Part shown: positions 10,653-19,762 of the stretch, in pieces | Numbering within the stretch: the first letter of the stretch is position 1 | Layout of the letters: each line of letters opens with the position of its first letter | Assembly: GCA_024224815.1 (NCBI GenBank) | Contig: JAAENC010000860.1 | Coordinates: 1-32,306 of the forward strand | Length of the DNA stretch: 32,306 nucleotides | Reading direction: 5' to 3' | From: Chloroflexota bacterium | GTDB lineage: Bacteria > Chloroflexota > Anaerolineae > Anaerolineales > Villigracilaceae | The notes under the pieces: model-generated | What the model was told of the DNA's origin: nothing | Seen by the model: the letters and a program-made list of their open reading frames with translations, nothing else | The model's database searches: none | Program-made: the position numbers and the translations under genes

Positions 10653-13600
10653 ATGAGCACACCTCAACCTGTTGAAAAGAAAAGAAGTTTTGAAATTAGA
10701 CTCAATAAAGTGCTAGAAATCACAGTGCTTTTATATCAGGCAATTGCGATCATAGCCTTCATTCTAATTCCCATCTCGGCAACAAAATGGCTAAAAAACC
10801 CTTTCATGGGTGCCTTTGTAGAACACAGCTTACTTTTTAACGGTGTAGGAACTGAAAGAGAGAATACAGACCCAGAAGCATGGCAACTTTTTAATGCAGG
10901 GCTTTCTCTAGGAGACCAACTCACAGCAATTGATGGACACTCCATAAACTCATCAGCAGAAATACCAGATATTCTTAAAGAATATGCTCCCGGCGATAAA
11001 ATCCAAATCACCTACGAAAACGAAGAACGCGGTGAAGAAAGCAAAGCCATTGAACTTATTGCATTCCCTTCTTCAGACATCTTCAAATTCTTCTATGTCC
11101 CCTATGGAATAGGGCTTGGATATCTCCTACTCGGCTTATGGATGTCGCGCTTACGCCTTTCAGAAAGTCTGGGACGGGCTTTTAGCCTTTTCGCAACATC
11201 CTTTGCGCTTAGCGCAGCCGCCCTTTTCAATATCTATACCTCGCACGAATTTACAATTCTTTGGACCTTTTCCGTCGCTATAGCCGGTGGAGCCTTATTG
11301 GATTTGTCGATCAGCTTTCCCCGAGAATTTGACTCACTTAAAAAGAGACCCTATCTCCGCCGGATTGGATACGCAATCGCTTTTTTTTTGGGCTTGCTTG
11401 CCCTCCCCAGCATCTATAACACCCAAAACCCCACTCTTTATATCGCAAGATGGCAATATATCTACGGAGAAACAGGCTTCTTTATTGCCTGCTTCATTGG
11501 CGCCCTCTTCTATCGCGGACGTACAGACAGATCACCCATTGCTAAACAACAAATAAAAATGGTTTGGTGGGGTATTTTTCTCTCTTTTTCTCCCATAGGC
11601 ACCTTCCTGCTCTACTCATCCTTCGTTCGTTCAGTCAACTTCTCACCATATTTAATAGTGCCAACCCTTGGCTTCCCTCTTGTTGCTGGCTATGCCATTT
11701 TGCGTTATCGCCTCGCCAAAACAGACTACGTTATTAGCCGTAGTCTTATTATTATCAGTCTGTCCATATTAGCAAGCATAGGCTATGCGCTCACGCTTTG
11801 GGGCATTAGTCTAGTCGCTTCAAAGAATATTTCCCCAAGTAATCCTATCGCAATCGGCATTTTTATTGCAATTCTTGCTCTCATAACACGCCCCTTACAA
11901 GATCGCTTCGCAGCCTTCATCGAAAAAATTCGCTTTAGAGGAAAAGAAACTTATCAAAACGAAATTCAGAGTTTCAGTCAAAAAATCTCAAGCGCAAAAC
12001 AACTCCCTGAAATTACGACAGCTTTACAAGAAACAATTTCTGAAAACCTATATCCCAATTTGCTGCACATTTATATTCATGACCCTGCCAGCAATCAATA
12101 TGCTGCCATGAATACCGATGGCAACCCTACAAGCGATATTCGTTTTACAAATCACAGCCCTCTTGTAAAGGCATTGCTCGCAGAAAACCGAGCCTTTTAT
12201 CTTGACATAAGCAATCTCCCAAACACGCTTCAAAGTGAAAAAAATCGCTTGTCATTGCTTAAAACATCCTTCTATATTCCTCTCAAAAGTATAGATCGCC
12301 TCATGGGCTGGATAGCGATGGGTTTACGACGTTCCGGAGACCCTTACCAAACCCATGAAATTGAGCTCTTAGAAGACTTAAGCAACCAGGCCGGAATTGC
12401 GATAGAGCGCGCCCAAGTGGTTGTCAACATGGAAAAACAAGTTGAAGAAATGAATGCACTCACCAGAATTTCCCAAGGAGTGAGTATCACATTATCCTTT
12501 AACGACGTTCTTGAACTTATTTTTGCCCAAACAACCCAAATTATTCCCGCCACAGATTTTCATATCACTTTGCATAACGAAACGGGGGACTATTTCTATT
12601 ACGCATTCTGCATCGAAGACAAACAACGTCTCGATGAAAAAGAGAGTATTCCTCTCCCTTACAATCAAGGAATCGGCCAATGGGTTGCACGCAACAGTCG
12701 TGCTATCATCTCTCAAGATTACGAACAAGAGTGTCGTCGCCTAAACATCGTACCTTCACTACAAAAAGTCTATTCCTGGATCGGCGTTCCTCTCAATGCA
12801 GGCTCAGAAACCATCGGTACACTCAGTATCGGCAGTCGCAACCCTAATACAACTTTTACAGCAAAACAATTAGACCTGCTCCGTGCCATTGCCGACCAAA
12901 CAGCCGGTGCAATTGTAAAAGCCCGTCTTCTCGAAGAAACAGAACGCCGCGCAAAACAACTCTCTACACTAAATGAAATTACTCAACAACTCACATCAAC
13001 ACTTGAACATGAGCCGCTTCTTCAAAATATTCTTGAAAGCGCAGTCCAAATTCTTGATTGTGAAGCCGGCAGCCTTTTTATGGTAGATGAAGATACCGAT
13101 GAATTAATCTTTACTGTTGCAGTTGGCCCTGCAGCAACAGACCTTATCGGAAAACGCCTCCCCCCCGGAAAAGGGATCGTCGGAAAAGCCGTCGAAACAC
13201 GCGCACCAGTCGTTGAAAATAACACTCGCCAATCTCAAGGTTGGTCTGATAGCACAGATGAAGAAACTGGATTTTCTACAGAAGCTCTCCTTGCTGTTCC
13301 GCTCCAAATCAAAGGAAATGTCATTGGCGTTGTTGAAGTCATAAACAAAAAAGATGGTTTACCTTTTATCGATGCTGATGAAAGCCTCCTTACAGCTTTT
13401 GCCGGCCAAGCCGCTGTCGCGGTCGAAAACGCCCGTCTATATACCCTTACAGATCAAGAACTCAATGCCCGCGTCGAGGAACTTTCTATCATGCAACGCA
13501 TCGACAGAGAACTCAATGCCAGCCTTGAAACCGACAGAGCGATGCGTACCACTTTGGAGTGGGCAATGCGCCGTTCCCAGGCAAATGCAGGTTTTATCGG

Positions 13601-14669
13601 CAATCTCAGTGAAGAGGGGATACATATCATCGCAAAAGACGGCTATGGTAATCAGCTTGATAATTATGCTAATAAACCATTACCCCTTGAGCTTCCAACA
13701 ATGATAGAAGCCGTAGAAAGCGGAATGCCAACGACAACCCACCTAGACCCCATTAAACAAAGCGGCTTATTACTTAATGCAAGAACCCAAACTATTGTCC
13801 CGCTTCGCCGCGAGGGGAAAGTTGTAGCGCTAATTCTCTTGGAAAGTGCAAATAAAAGCGAAGTTGATATTGATTTTCTCAGTCGCCTTAGCGACCATGC
13901 CGCGATCTCCATTGCCAACGCCCAACTATATGCAGAAGTTGAAGCCGCCAATATCGCCAAGAGCGACTTTGTCTCCTTTGTTGCACACGAGCTTAAAAAC
14001 CCAATGACTTCTATTAAGGGTTATACAGAACTAATTGCAGCGGGTGCAGTTGGCGAAATTAACGATAACCAGAAAAATTTCCTCCAAACCATTCGCTCCA
14101 ACGTTATTCGCATGTCCACCCTCGTATCTGACCTAAATGACAACTCAAAGATCGAAGTCGGTCGCCTACGTATAGACTTTACTGCCGTTGATGTCTCAGA
14201 AATTGTCAACAACGCAGTCCGCTCTACTGAAAAACAAATCTCTGAGAAAAAACAAACTATCAGCGTCGAACTCCCAGAAAACCTACCTGAGATTTGGGCC
14301 GATGGCACCCGCGTAGAGCAAGTACTCGTCAATTTTGTCAGTAACTCCTACAAATACACCCAAGAAGAAGGCCATATCATTATCGGAGCCGAAGAAGCCA
14401 ATAATCAGTGGGACGCAGACGGCGCCCCAAAAGTTGTTCATATTTGGATCAAAGACAATGGCATAGGCATGACCGAAGAAGATCAAAAGAAAATCTTCAC
14501 CAAATTCTTCCGTTCAGAAGACCAAAAAGCCCGCGAAGCACCCGGCACAGGCTTAGGACTCAATATCACCAAGAGCCTCATCGAAATGCAAGGTGGGCGC
14601 ACTTGGTTTGAAAGTAAATTCCGAGAAGGCACCACCTTCCACTTTACCGTCCCAATTGCAGAGAAATAG
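10653..14669 (+). CDS. Membrane sensor histidine kinase with PDZ-like and four GAF domains
   Basis: This 1338-aa protein has one membrane segment (about 20-42), a PDZ-like extracytoplasmic domain (about 75-138; GLSLGDQLTAIDG), a multi-pass region (about 145-415), four GAF domains in series (about 450-590, 605-760, 780-930, 945-1095), a HisKA domain with phospho-accepting H1112 in AHELKNPMTS, and a HATPase domain with DNGIGM and GTGLGL. The GAF domains would bind small ligands or tetrapyrroles. No receiver domain or response regulator gene is adjacent, so its partner is elsewhere. AAGG precedes the ATG at a suitable distance; a -10 (TAAAAT, 10545-10550 region) gives a leader of about 100 nt. 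It is followed after 8 bp by the FIST gene. A run of nine T occurs in frame near 11381. Confidence 0.92.
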   Translation: MSTPQPVEKKRSFEIRLNKVLEITVLLYQAIAIIAFILIPISATKWLKNPFMGAFVEHSLLFNGVGTERENTDPEAWQLFNAGLSLGDQLTAIDGHSINSSAEIPDILKEYAPGDKIQITYENEERGEESKAIELIAFPSSDIFKFFYVPYGIGLGYLLLGLWMSRLRLSESLGRAFSLFATSFALSAAALFNIYTSHEFTILWTFSVAIAGGALLDLSISFPREFDSLKKRPYLRRIGYAIAFFLGLLALPSIYNTQNPTLYIARWQYIYGETGFFIACFIGALFYRGRTDRSPIAKQQIKMVWWGIFLSFSPIGTFLLYSSFVRSVNFSPYLIVPTLGFPLVAGYAILRYRLAKTDYVISRSLIIISLSILASIGYALTLWGISLVASKNISPSNPIAIGIFIAILALITRPLQDRFAAFIEKIRFRGKETYQNEIQSFSQKISSAKQLPEITTALQETISENLYPNLLHIYIHDPASNQYAAMNTDGNPTSDIRFTNHSPLVKALLAENRAFYLDISNLPNTLQSEKNRLSLLKTSFYIPLKSIDRLMGWIAMGLRRSGDPYQTHEIELLEDLSNQAGIAIERAQVVVNMEKQVEEMNALTRISQGVSITLSFNDVLELIFAQTTQIIPATDFHITLHNETGDYFYYAFCIEDKQRLDEKESIPLPYNQGIGQWVARNSRAIISQDYEQECRRLNIVPSLQKVYSWIGVPLNAGSETIGTLSIGSRNPNTTFTAKQLDLLRAIADQTAGAIVKARLLEETERRAKQLSTLNEITQQLTSTLEHEPLLQNILESAVQILDCEAGSLFMVDEDTDELIFTVAVGPAATDLIGKRLPPGKGIVGKAVETRAPVVENNTRQSQGWSDSTDEETGFSTEALLAVPLQIKGNVIGVVEVINKKDGLPFIDADESLLTAFAGQAAVAVENARLYTLTDQELNARVEELSIMQRIDRELNASLETDRAMRTTLEWAMRRSQANAGFIGNLSEEGIHIIAKDGYGNQLDNYANKPLPLELPTMIEAVESGMPTTTHLDPIKQSGLLLNARTQTIVPLRREGKVVALILLESANKSEVDIDFLSRLSDHAAISIANAQLYAEVEAANIAKSDFVSFVAHELKNPMTSIKGYTELIAAGAVGEINDNQKNFLQTIRSNVIRMSTLVSDLNDNSKIEVGRLRIDFTAVDVSEIVNNAVRSTEKQISEKKQTISVELPENLPEIWADGTRVEQVLVNFVSNSYKYTQEEGHIIIGAEEANNQWDADGAPKVVHIWIKDNGIGMTEEDQKKIFTKFFRSEDQKAREAPGTGLGLNITKSLIEMQGGRTWFESKFREGTTFHFTVPIAEK

Positions 14670-14677
14670 GCTAAATT

Positions 14678-15904
14678 ATGACCCTGACAACAGCAGTAGG
14701 AAGCGCACAAGCATTCGATGGAAGAGAGGCTGGCATACAAGCCACGCATAATGCGTTAAAACAATTAGGCGAAGGCACACCCTCGCTCGCCATAATCGTC
14801 ACTTCGCGTTATTACGACGCCAAAGAAGTCGCAAAAAGCATTAATAGCCTCCTCGGAGATACCCCAACAATAGGATTATCCTCTGCCTCTACCCTCACCC
14901 AAGAAGGTCAAATAAAAAACTCGGTGGCGGTAGCATTACTCAGTAGCCCCGATATAGAAGCAACCGACCATTGGGTTTCAGGATATGCCCAAAGCGGACG
15001 AGAAACCGCATCGCTCTTGCGTGAACTTGCTACCCTTACCGATAAAGAAGATAAGCAGATACTTTTCTTTGCCGATGGATTTAACGGAGATGCCGAACAA
15101 ATGTGTTTGGCCCTAACAGGTACACCCATCTCAATTACAGGTGGCCTCTCCAGCGGAAATCCGCACACAGGCGTCACTTCCCAAATTGCCGGAATACAGG
15201 CAGGGTCAGGCAGTCTCGCCGCTGCACTTATCGAAGGAAATCTAAAGATCGGTGTCGGCTCCGATCATGGATGGAGACCCGTTGGCAGTCAATTCCGTGT
15301 TACCCGCTCTCGCGGATTTTGGATCCGAACACTCGATGGTCGCCCCGCATCAGAAGCCTACTCCCAGCTTTTTGGCTACCCTGCTCGAGACTGGGGCTTT
15401 CCACCGCTTAATTACTTAGTCCGTCTATATCCTCTTGGCATCGATCAAGGCCAAGACTTACTTGTCCGCTCCCCTTTGCGCGTAGAAGCAGATGGTAGTT
15501 TCCGTATGAATGCACCCATTCGTGATGGCGTTGACGCATATTTACTAACAGGCAGCCCCGCAACTTGCCTTGAAGCAGCCCAACGTGCCGCACAAAAAGC
15601 CCGCCTTTCACTCGAAGGAGCAAAACCAAAACTCGCATTAATTTTAGCCGACATCTCTTGGCAAATGCTTCTTAAAGCTCAGGCAGGAGCTGAAGTCAGA
15701 GCAGTGCAAGATATTCTTGGCGCAGATATTCCCATTATCGGCGGATACACACTTGGGCAAGTCACACCAGGAAAAGATGAAGCCCCGCCTGATTTTCTAA
15801 ACCAGCACATCACCGTAGTTGTTTTTGGCGAAGAAGAAAAAGAAGATGACACAACAATCACCATAAAAAAATCTGCTATCAGGAAAAAATTAGCAGAAGA
15901 GTAA
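14678..15904 (+). CDS. FIST-domain sensory protein
   Basis: FIST proteins bind small ligands, proposed to include amino acids, and feed signalling proteins. The 408-aa sequence shows an N-terminal FIST domain (about 20-195; GGLSSGNPHTG around 155) and a FIST_C domain (about 215-385; GYPARDWGFPP, then IPIIGGYTLGQVTP). There is no signal peptide or membrane segment, so it is cytosolic. The start lies 8 bp after the kinase stop codon, so the two form an operon, and the protein is probably a ligand-sensing partner of that kinase. The C-terminal 25 residues are charged. A GC-rich hairpin follows at 15928-15957. Confidence 0.88.
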   Translation: MTLTTAVGSAQAFDGREAGIQATHNALKQLGEGTPSLAIIVTSRYYDAKEVAKSINSLLGDTPTIGLSSASTLTQEGQIKNSVAVALLSSPDIEATDHWVSGYAQSGRETASLLRELATLTDKEDKQILFFADGFNGDAEQMCLALTGTPISITGGLSSGNPHTGVTSQIAGIQAGSGSLAAALIEGNLKIGVGSDHGWRPVGSQFRVTRSRGFWIRTLDGRPASEAYSQLFGYPARDWGFPPLNYLVRLYPLGIDQGQDLLVRSPLRVEADGSFRMNAPIRDGVDAYLLTGSPATCLEAAQRAAQKARLSLEGAKPKLALILADISWQMLLKAQAGAEVRAVQDILGADIPIIGGYTLGQVTPGKDEAPPDFLNQHITVVVFGEEEKEDDTTITIKKSAIRKKLAEE

Positions 15905-15927
15905 TTTTCGTACTTTTCCGAAAAAAT

Positions 15928-15957
15928 GAAGCCGAGTTTCGTACAAAACTCGGCTTC
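15928..15957. terminator. Hairpin after the FIST gene
   Basis: GAAGCCGAGTTT (15928-15939) pairs perfectly with AAACTCGGCTTC (15946-15957). There is no T-run after it on the plus strand, but A-run 15921-15926 precedes it, so termination on the plus strand may be weak. Confidence 0.6.
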
Positions 15958-16209
15958 TGAATTTAGCTTCAACTTTTGACAAAGACCCAAAAGCTTTTAT
16001 CCTATTCCGAAAGCCAAAAGAGTCTCACAATGCTCAATATCTTTTTTGAAAGGCTTCTGTTGAAAAGTTTTCGAATCTTCGGATATCTTCTTAATCTTTG
16101 CGATTAAACTTTGCCTAACGTATAATACATATCTTGGTCGAATTGACCATTCTTAAACTTGATAGTTGCAAATTAAAAAATCTCACAAAGACCACGCTTT
16201 ACACATAAT
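15958..16209 (+). promoter_or_regulatory. Intergenic region with promoter and dyad upstream of DUF389 gene
   Basis: This 250-bp gap holds no gene. A -10 TATAAT (16121-16126) has TTGCGA (16099-16104) 16 bp upstream as a possible -35. Just after the -10 lies a dyad TGGTC-GAATT-GACCA (16135-16149), placed where a repressor would block initiation or elongation. The leader to the ATG at 16210 would be about 77 nt, with no evident ribosome-binding site. Confidence 0.5.
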
Positions 16210-17481
16210 ATGTCAGAAGAACTCGAAAAAACAGCCCCATCAACACCGCCTGAGCCAATAGCCAAGACACGTCCAACACGTGCCCAGCGTCGGCGTGCGG
16301 CTCGTAGAAGAAAAGCAATTCCTTCCAGCGTAGAAGGACGCTCAAAACTGCTCGAAAATCTCGTTCAACGCGCTTACCCCTCTTATGAATTTTTCATTTT
16401 TGCCACTGTATGTGGAGCAGTTCTGGGTCTGGGCTATTTACTTGATTCGCAAGCTTTTCTCATTTTTGGCATTCTTATGGCCCCGCTCATGTCACCGGTT
16501 GTAGGAATGGTTCTCTCGTCAGTTAGTGGATCGGCAAATTTCTTTATCAGAACCCTGGGCGCGTTTTTTATCGGCAGTATTCTTGTCTTTTTCACAGGTA
16601 CCTTGGCTGGTCTGGCCGCACGCATCTGGATGCCCCTAACGCTCACTCAGGTTTTCGTTCACTCACGCCTTTGGTGGCCCGACTTGGTCGTACTTGCCTT
16701 AGGCGCAATTTTGCTCGCAGCCTCCTTTGTACGCTCAGAGAAAAAACCCTTTTTGCCAAGTGTAGTCGTCGCTTACGAACTCTTTTTACCCCTAAATGCA
16801 GCCGCCTTCGGGCTTGCAAGTGGTATCGGCAATGTATTTCCACAAGGGGTTTTTGTTTTTCTTGCACATATCGCCTGGGCAATGCTTTTTGGTGGGCTGG
16901 CCCTCTTCTTTTTAGGATTTCGCCCACTCAAAGCATCGGGATGGCTCTTCAGCCTTTTCATTTTTGCCTTGCTCCTTGTTTCCTTGGGCACTTTGCTTTT
17001 GCCCGGGGCAGATTCTCCCTCCACAAGCGAGATCCAGCCCACGTCCACGCGCGTAGCAGAAGTTGTTGGAGGGCTGCCAGATGTTGCAGCCACAGAAATC
17101 CCTCCATCGCAGACTCCTGTTCCAGACGCGACATCCACAAAAAAAATCGCCGAGCCAAGCGCAACCCTAAGCTTGCTTGCTTCTCCCGACAGCACTGCTG
17201 AACCAGAATTTACCGCCACACCCACCCTGACAGCCGAGCCAACCCCGCTCTATGCATTAATTGCCTCGAGCAGAGGCGGCGGCGCCTATTTGCGACGCGA
17301 GCCGGGCGGCCCTGCAATTTTGACACTCTCTAACGACGAATTAGTGCAAGCCCTAACTGCCCCGCTCGAATATGATGGCGAAGATTGGGTGCAAGTAAAA
17401 GTTTTGCGCGGAGACGAAAGTTTTGAAGGCTGGATCATTCAATCTGTATTAAAAACCGCTACACCCTCACCCGGGTGGTAG
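16210..17481 (+). CDS. DUF389 membrane protein with C-terminal SH3-like domain
   Basis: The 423-aa protein begins with a basic segment (about 20-40; RAQRRRAARRRK), then a DUF389 membrane domain with about six segments (about 55-265); the GILMAPLMSPVVGM motif is typical of that family. A proline-, serine- and threonine-rich linker follows (about 275-345). The end (about 347-415) looks like a bacterial SH3 domain: YLRREPGGPAIL, then a GEDWVQVKV core and GWI near the end. DUF389 proteins are of unknown function. Such SH3 domains usually bind the cell wall, so the tail would be outside. The fusion is unusual among DUF389 proteins known to me. No Shine-Dalgarno sequence is visible. Confidence 0.8.
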   Translation: MSEELEKTAPSTPPEPIAKTRPTRAQRRRAARRRKAIPSSVEGRSKLLENLVQRAYPSYEFFIFATVCGAVLGLGYLLDSQAFLIFGILMAPLMSPVVGMVLSSVSGSANFFIRTLGAFFIGSILVFFTGTLAGLAARIWMPLTLTQVFVHSRLWWPDLVVLALGAILLAASFVRSEKKPFLPSVVVAYELFLPLNAAAFGLASGIGNVFPQGVFVFLAHIAWAMLFGGLALFFLGFRPLKASGWLFSLFIFALLLVSLGTLLLPGADSPSTSEIQPTSTRVAEVVGGLPDVAATEIPPSQTPVPDATSTKKIAEPSATLSLLASPDSTAEPEFTATPTLTAEPTPLYALIASSRGGGAYLRREPGGPAILTLSNDELVQALTAPLEYDGEDWVQVKVLRGDESFEGWIIQSVLKTATPSPGW

Positions 17482-17490
17482 ATAACGATA

Positions 17491-17594
17491 TGTCATTGCG
17501 AGGCAGCATTATCGCCGAAGCAATCTCCCACTACAGGAGGGAGATCGCTTCGCCAAGCTGAACGGCTATCTCAGTTCAGCCGCTCGCGATGACA
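17491..17594. repeat. Small interspersed palindromic element (about 104 bp)
   Basis: Terminal inverted repeats TGTCATTGCGAG (17491-17502) and CTCGCGATGACA (17583-17594) differ at one position. Inside are a second inverted repeat, CGAAGCAATCTCCC (17516-17529) with GGGAGATCGCTTCG (17539-17552), and a third hairpin with GCTGAAC and GTTCAGC. There is no coding potential. A relative lies at 19094-19190. Such non-autonomous elements are common between genes in several bacterial groups. Confidence 0.8.
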
Positions 17595-17620
17595 TTTTCA
17601 TTTAACTTTAGGAGTAAAAC

Positions 17621-19081
17621 ATGCCCATTCATTTTGGAACAGACGGCTGGCGTGCCGTTATCTCGGATTCATTTACTTTTGCCAATTTACGGATGGTGGC
17701 ACAAGCCATCGCTGACGCAGTTGCTTCCGGTCAGTTCGACAAGAAAACCAACGGAACTCCAGCACCCGATGGGAAAAAATTCGTGGTCGGGTTTGACACA
17801 CGTTTTCTTTCTGATCGCTACGCGGGAGAGATTTCACGCGTTTTGGCAGCAAATGGATACACTGTTCACTTAACCAACGCCGATGCACCTGGCCCTTCTG
17901 TTTCTTTTGCCGTTAAAAACCTAAATGCCGTTGCGGGAATCATGGTCACAGCATCCCATAACGCCCCGCGCTATAACGGGATCAAACTAAAAGCATCCTA
18001 TGGTGGCTCCGCTTTGCCTGTGCAATGTAGACGTGTAGAAGTCTATATTAACGACAACGAAGAACGCGCTCGCGGGCCAAATTTGATGTCTTTCTCAAAA
18101 GCCCGCGAAGCTGGTTTGATTAAGAAATTCAATCCCCTCCCCGATTATTACGCACATTTACGTACTTTAATTGATTCCGATCTGATTGCCGATAATCCCC
18201 AAAATTTTGTGGTCGATTCGATGTATGGCTCTGGACGCGGCGCAATAAAAGGCTTTTTACAGGGAACGGGCTGCGAAGTTGCTGAAATTCGAAACAAGAT
18301 GAATCCTGGCTTTGACGGCATTCACCCTGAACCAATTGGTCAAAATCTAAGTGCCCTCGCTAGCGCGATCAGCACCGGTATGGGCAATTTTGGTCTCGCC
18401 ACAGATGGCGACGCAGATCGAATCGGCGCAATGGATGGGCGCGGTGTTTTCGTTGATCCCCACAAAATTATGGCACTCGCGCTTAAACATCTCGTTGAAG
18501 TACGCGGAATGAGCGGCGCGGTTGTACGTACCGTATCCACCACTAGAATGCTCGACAGACTTGCAAAACGCTATGGTCTGAAAATCTACGAAACACCTGT
18601 GGGCTTCAACCACATCTCTGACTATATGATGAGCGAAGATGTGCTCATCGGCGGTGAAGAATCGGGTGGTATTTCCTTCAAAGGGCATATTCCCGAAGGC
18701 GACGGACCGTTAATGGGCTTATTGCTCGTTGAAATGATCGCGGCAGCCAAGAAACCACTCCACGAGATGGTGAATGATCTACTCGAAGATGTAGGCCCCG
18801 CTCATTATCAACGTACCGATCTGCGTCTTAAACGCCCCGTCGAAAAAGCAGAAATGACCGAATATTTAACCAAGCAAGCTCCTGCATCAATCGCCGATCA
18901 CAAAGTTGTCGAAGTCAGCGCGAGTGATGGCGTGAAATATATTCTCGCCGATGATTCTTGGCTATTAATTCGCCCATCTGGGACAGAGCCTGTCTTGCGC
19001 GTTTACGCCGAAGGGCGCAGCGAAGAAACGGTCAAAGCGCTCTTGGCTTATGGCGAGACGGTTGCGGAATCGGTTGTATAA
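17621..19081 (+). CDS. Phosphoglucomutase / phosphomannomutase family enzyme
   Basis: Alpha-D-phosphohexomutases move phosphate between C1 and C6 of hexoses through a phosphoserine. The 486-aa protein has all four active-site elements: TASHNAP with S112, the metal loop DGDADR (D262, D264, D266), the sugar loop GGEESGG (344-350), and the phosphate loop RPSGTEPV (from 451). The start ATG has TAGGAG at a good distance and gives N-terminal IHFGTDGWR, typical of the family. Whether the substrate is glucose-, mannose- or glucosamine-phosphate cannot be told; the sugar loop GEESGG is most often found in gluco/manno enzymes. It stands between two palindromic elements. Confidence 0.92.
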   Translation: MPIHFGTDGWRAVISDSFTFANLRMVAQAIADAVASGQFDKKTNGTPAPDGKKFVVGFDTRFLSDRYAGEISRVLAANGYTVHLTNADAPGPSVSFAVKNLNAVAGIMVTASHNAPRYNGIKLKASYGGSALPVQCRRVEVYINDNEERARGPNLMSFSKAREAGLIKKFNPLPDYYAHLRTLIDSDLIADNPQNFVVDSMYGSGRGAIKGFLQGTGCEVAEIRNKMNPGFDGIHPEPIGQNLSALASAISTGMGNFGLATDGDADRIGAMDGRGVFVDPHKIMALALKHLVEVRGMSGAVVRTVSTTRMLDRLAKRYGLKIYETPVGFNHISDYMMSEDVLIGGEESGGISFKGHIPEGDGPLMGLLLVEMIAAAKKPLHEMVNDLLEDVGPAHYQRTDLRLKRPVEKAEMTEYLTKQAPASIADHKVVEVSASDGVKYILADDSWLLIRPSGTEPVLRVYAEGRSEETVKALLAYGETVAESVV

Positions 19082-19093
19082 ATAAAACATCAC

Positions 19094-19190
19094 TCATTGC
19101 GAGGAGCCATTCTGCGGTGACGCGGCAATCCGCAACTATGCAGGAGATTGCTTACCCTAAAGGGCACACGTCGCTCTGATCGCAATGACA
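19094..19190. repeat. Small interspersed palindromic element, second copy
   Basis: Ends TCATTGCG (19094-19101) and CGCAATGA (19181-19188) are perfect inverted repeats. Internal pieces such as GAGG and GGAGATTGCTT match the family seen at 17491-17594 and 1551-1597. The element's right end contains the ATG at 19185, which is one of two possible starts of the Nudix gene. Confidence 0.7.
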
Positions 19191-19202
19191 AAAGAATTAG
19201 TT

Positions 19203-19622
19203 ATGACAAAACAAAACTTCCCCCACCCTACTGTTGGCGCATTGATCTTCAACCCTGAAGAGAAAATGCTGCTCGTCCGCTCGCATAAATTCCACGACAA
19301 ATACGTCGTGCCGGGCGGACATATCGAAGTCGGCGAAAAGATGACCGACGCTCTCATCCGTGAAGCCAAAGAAGAGACCGGGCTGGATGTTTACGATCTG
19401 GAGTTCATCTTCTTTCAGGAATTCATTCAGGACGAATCTTTCTGGAAAAATATGCACTTCATCTTCTTCGACTTTGCCTGCAAAACGGATTCAACGGATG
19501 TGATTTTAAACGATGAAGCTCAATCTTATGTATGGGTAACAATGGAAGAAGCTTTAACGATGAATGTGGATGCGTACACGATCAATGCCATCAATGAGTT
19601 GATAAAGAAAAAGAATAGTTAG
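19203..19622 (+). CDS. Nudix hydrolase
   Basis: Nudix enzymes cleave nucleoside diphosphates linked to another group. The 139-aa protein has an intact Nudix box, GHIEVGE, seven residues, then REAKEETGL, matching GX5EX7REUXEEXGU. PHPTVGALIFNPEEKMLLVRS forms the N-terminal strand region. The substrate is not evident. Two starts are possible: ATG at 19185 lies within the palindromic element and adds six residues, while ATG at 19203 follows the element. The later start is taken because the extra residues come from the repeat; neither has a clear ribosome-binding site. A strong terminator follows. Confidence 0.88.
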   Translation: MTKQNFPHPTVGALIFNPEEKMLLVRSHKFHDKYVVPGGHIEVGEKMTDALIREAKEETGLDVYDLEFIFFQEFIQDESFWKNMHFIFFDFACKTDSTDVILNDEAQSYVWVTMEEALTMNVDAYTINAINELIKKKNS

Positions 19623-19643
19623 CCAAAATAATTAGATCAAAAG

Positions 19644-19682
19644 AAAAAGCCATCGAGAATATAAACTCGATGGCTTTTTTTG
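19644..19682 (+). terminator. Intrinsic terminator after the Nudix gene
   Basis: AAAAAGCCATCGAG (19644-19657) pairs with CTCGATGGCTTTTT (19666-19679) across an 8-nt loop, followed by more T. It is also usable in the other direction, toward the convergent sortase gene. Confidence 0.9.
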
Positions 19683-19762
19683 TTTTTTAATCGTGCGGTA
19701 CTATTTCACGCTGACAAGTACTGCTCTGCCCCTCGCAAAAAGATGTTCGGGATGCGGGCTTT

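Noticed and set aside
11381-11389. Run of nine T in the first sensor kinase gene, as a phase-variation site
   Set aside because: It reads in frame as a membrane segment (AFFLG) and runs of this length occur by chance in such segments; nothing else supports switching.
16671-17225. Long open frames on both strands over the DUF389 gene
   Set aside because: They are arginine- or serine-rich shadows of the DUF389-SH3 gene and have no start signals.
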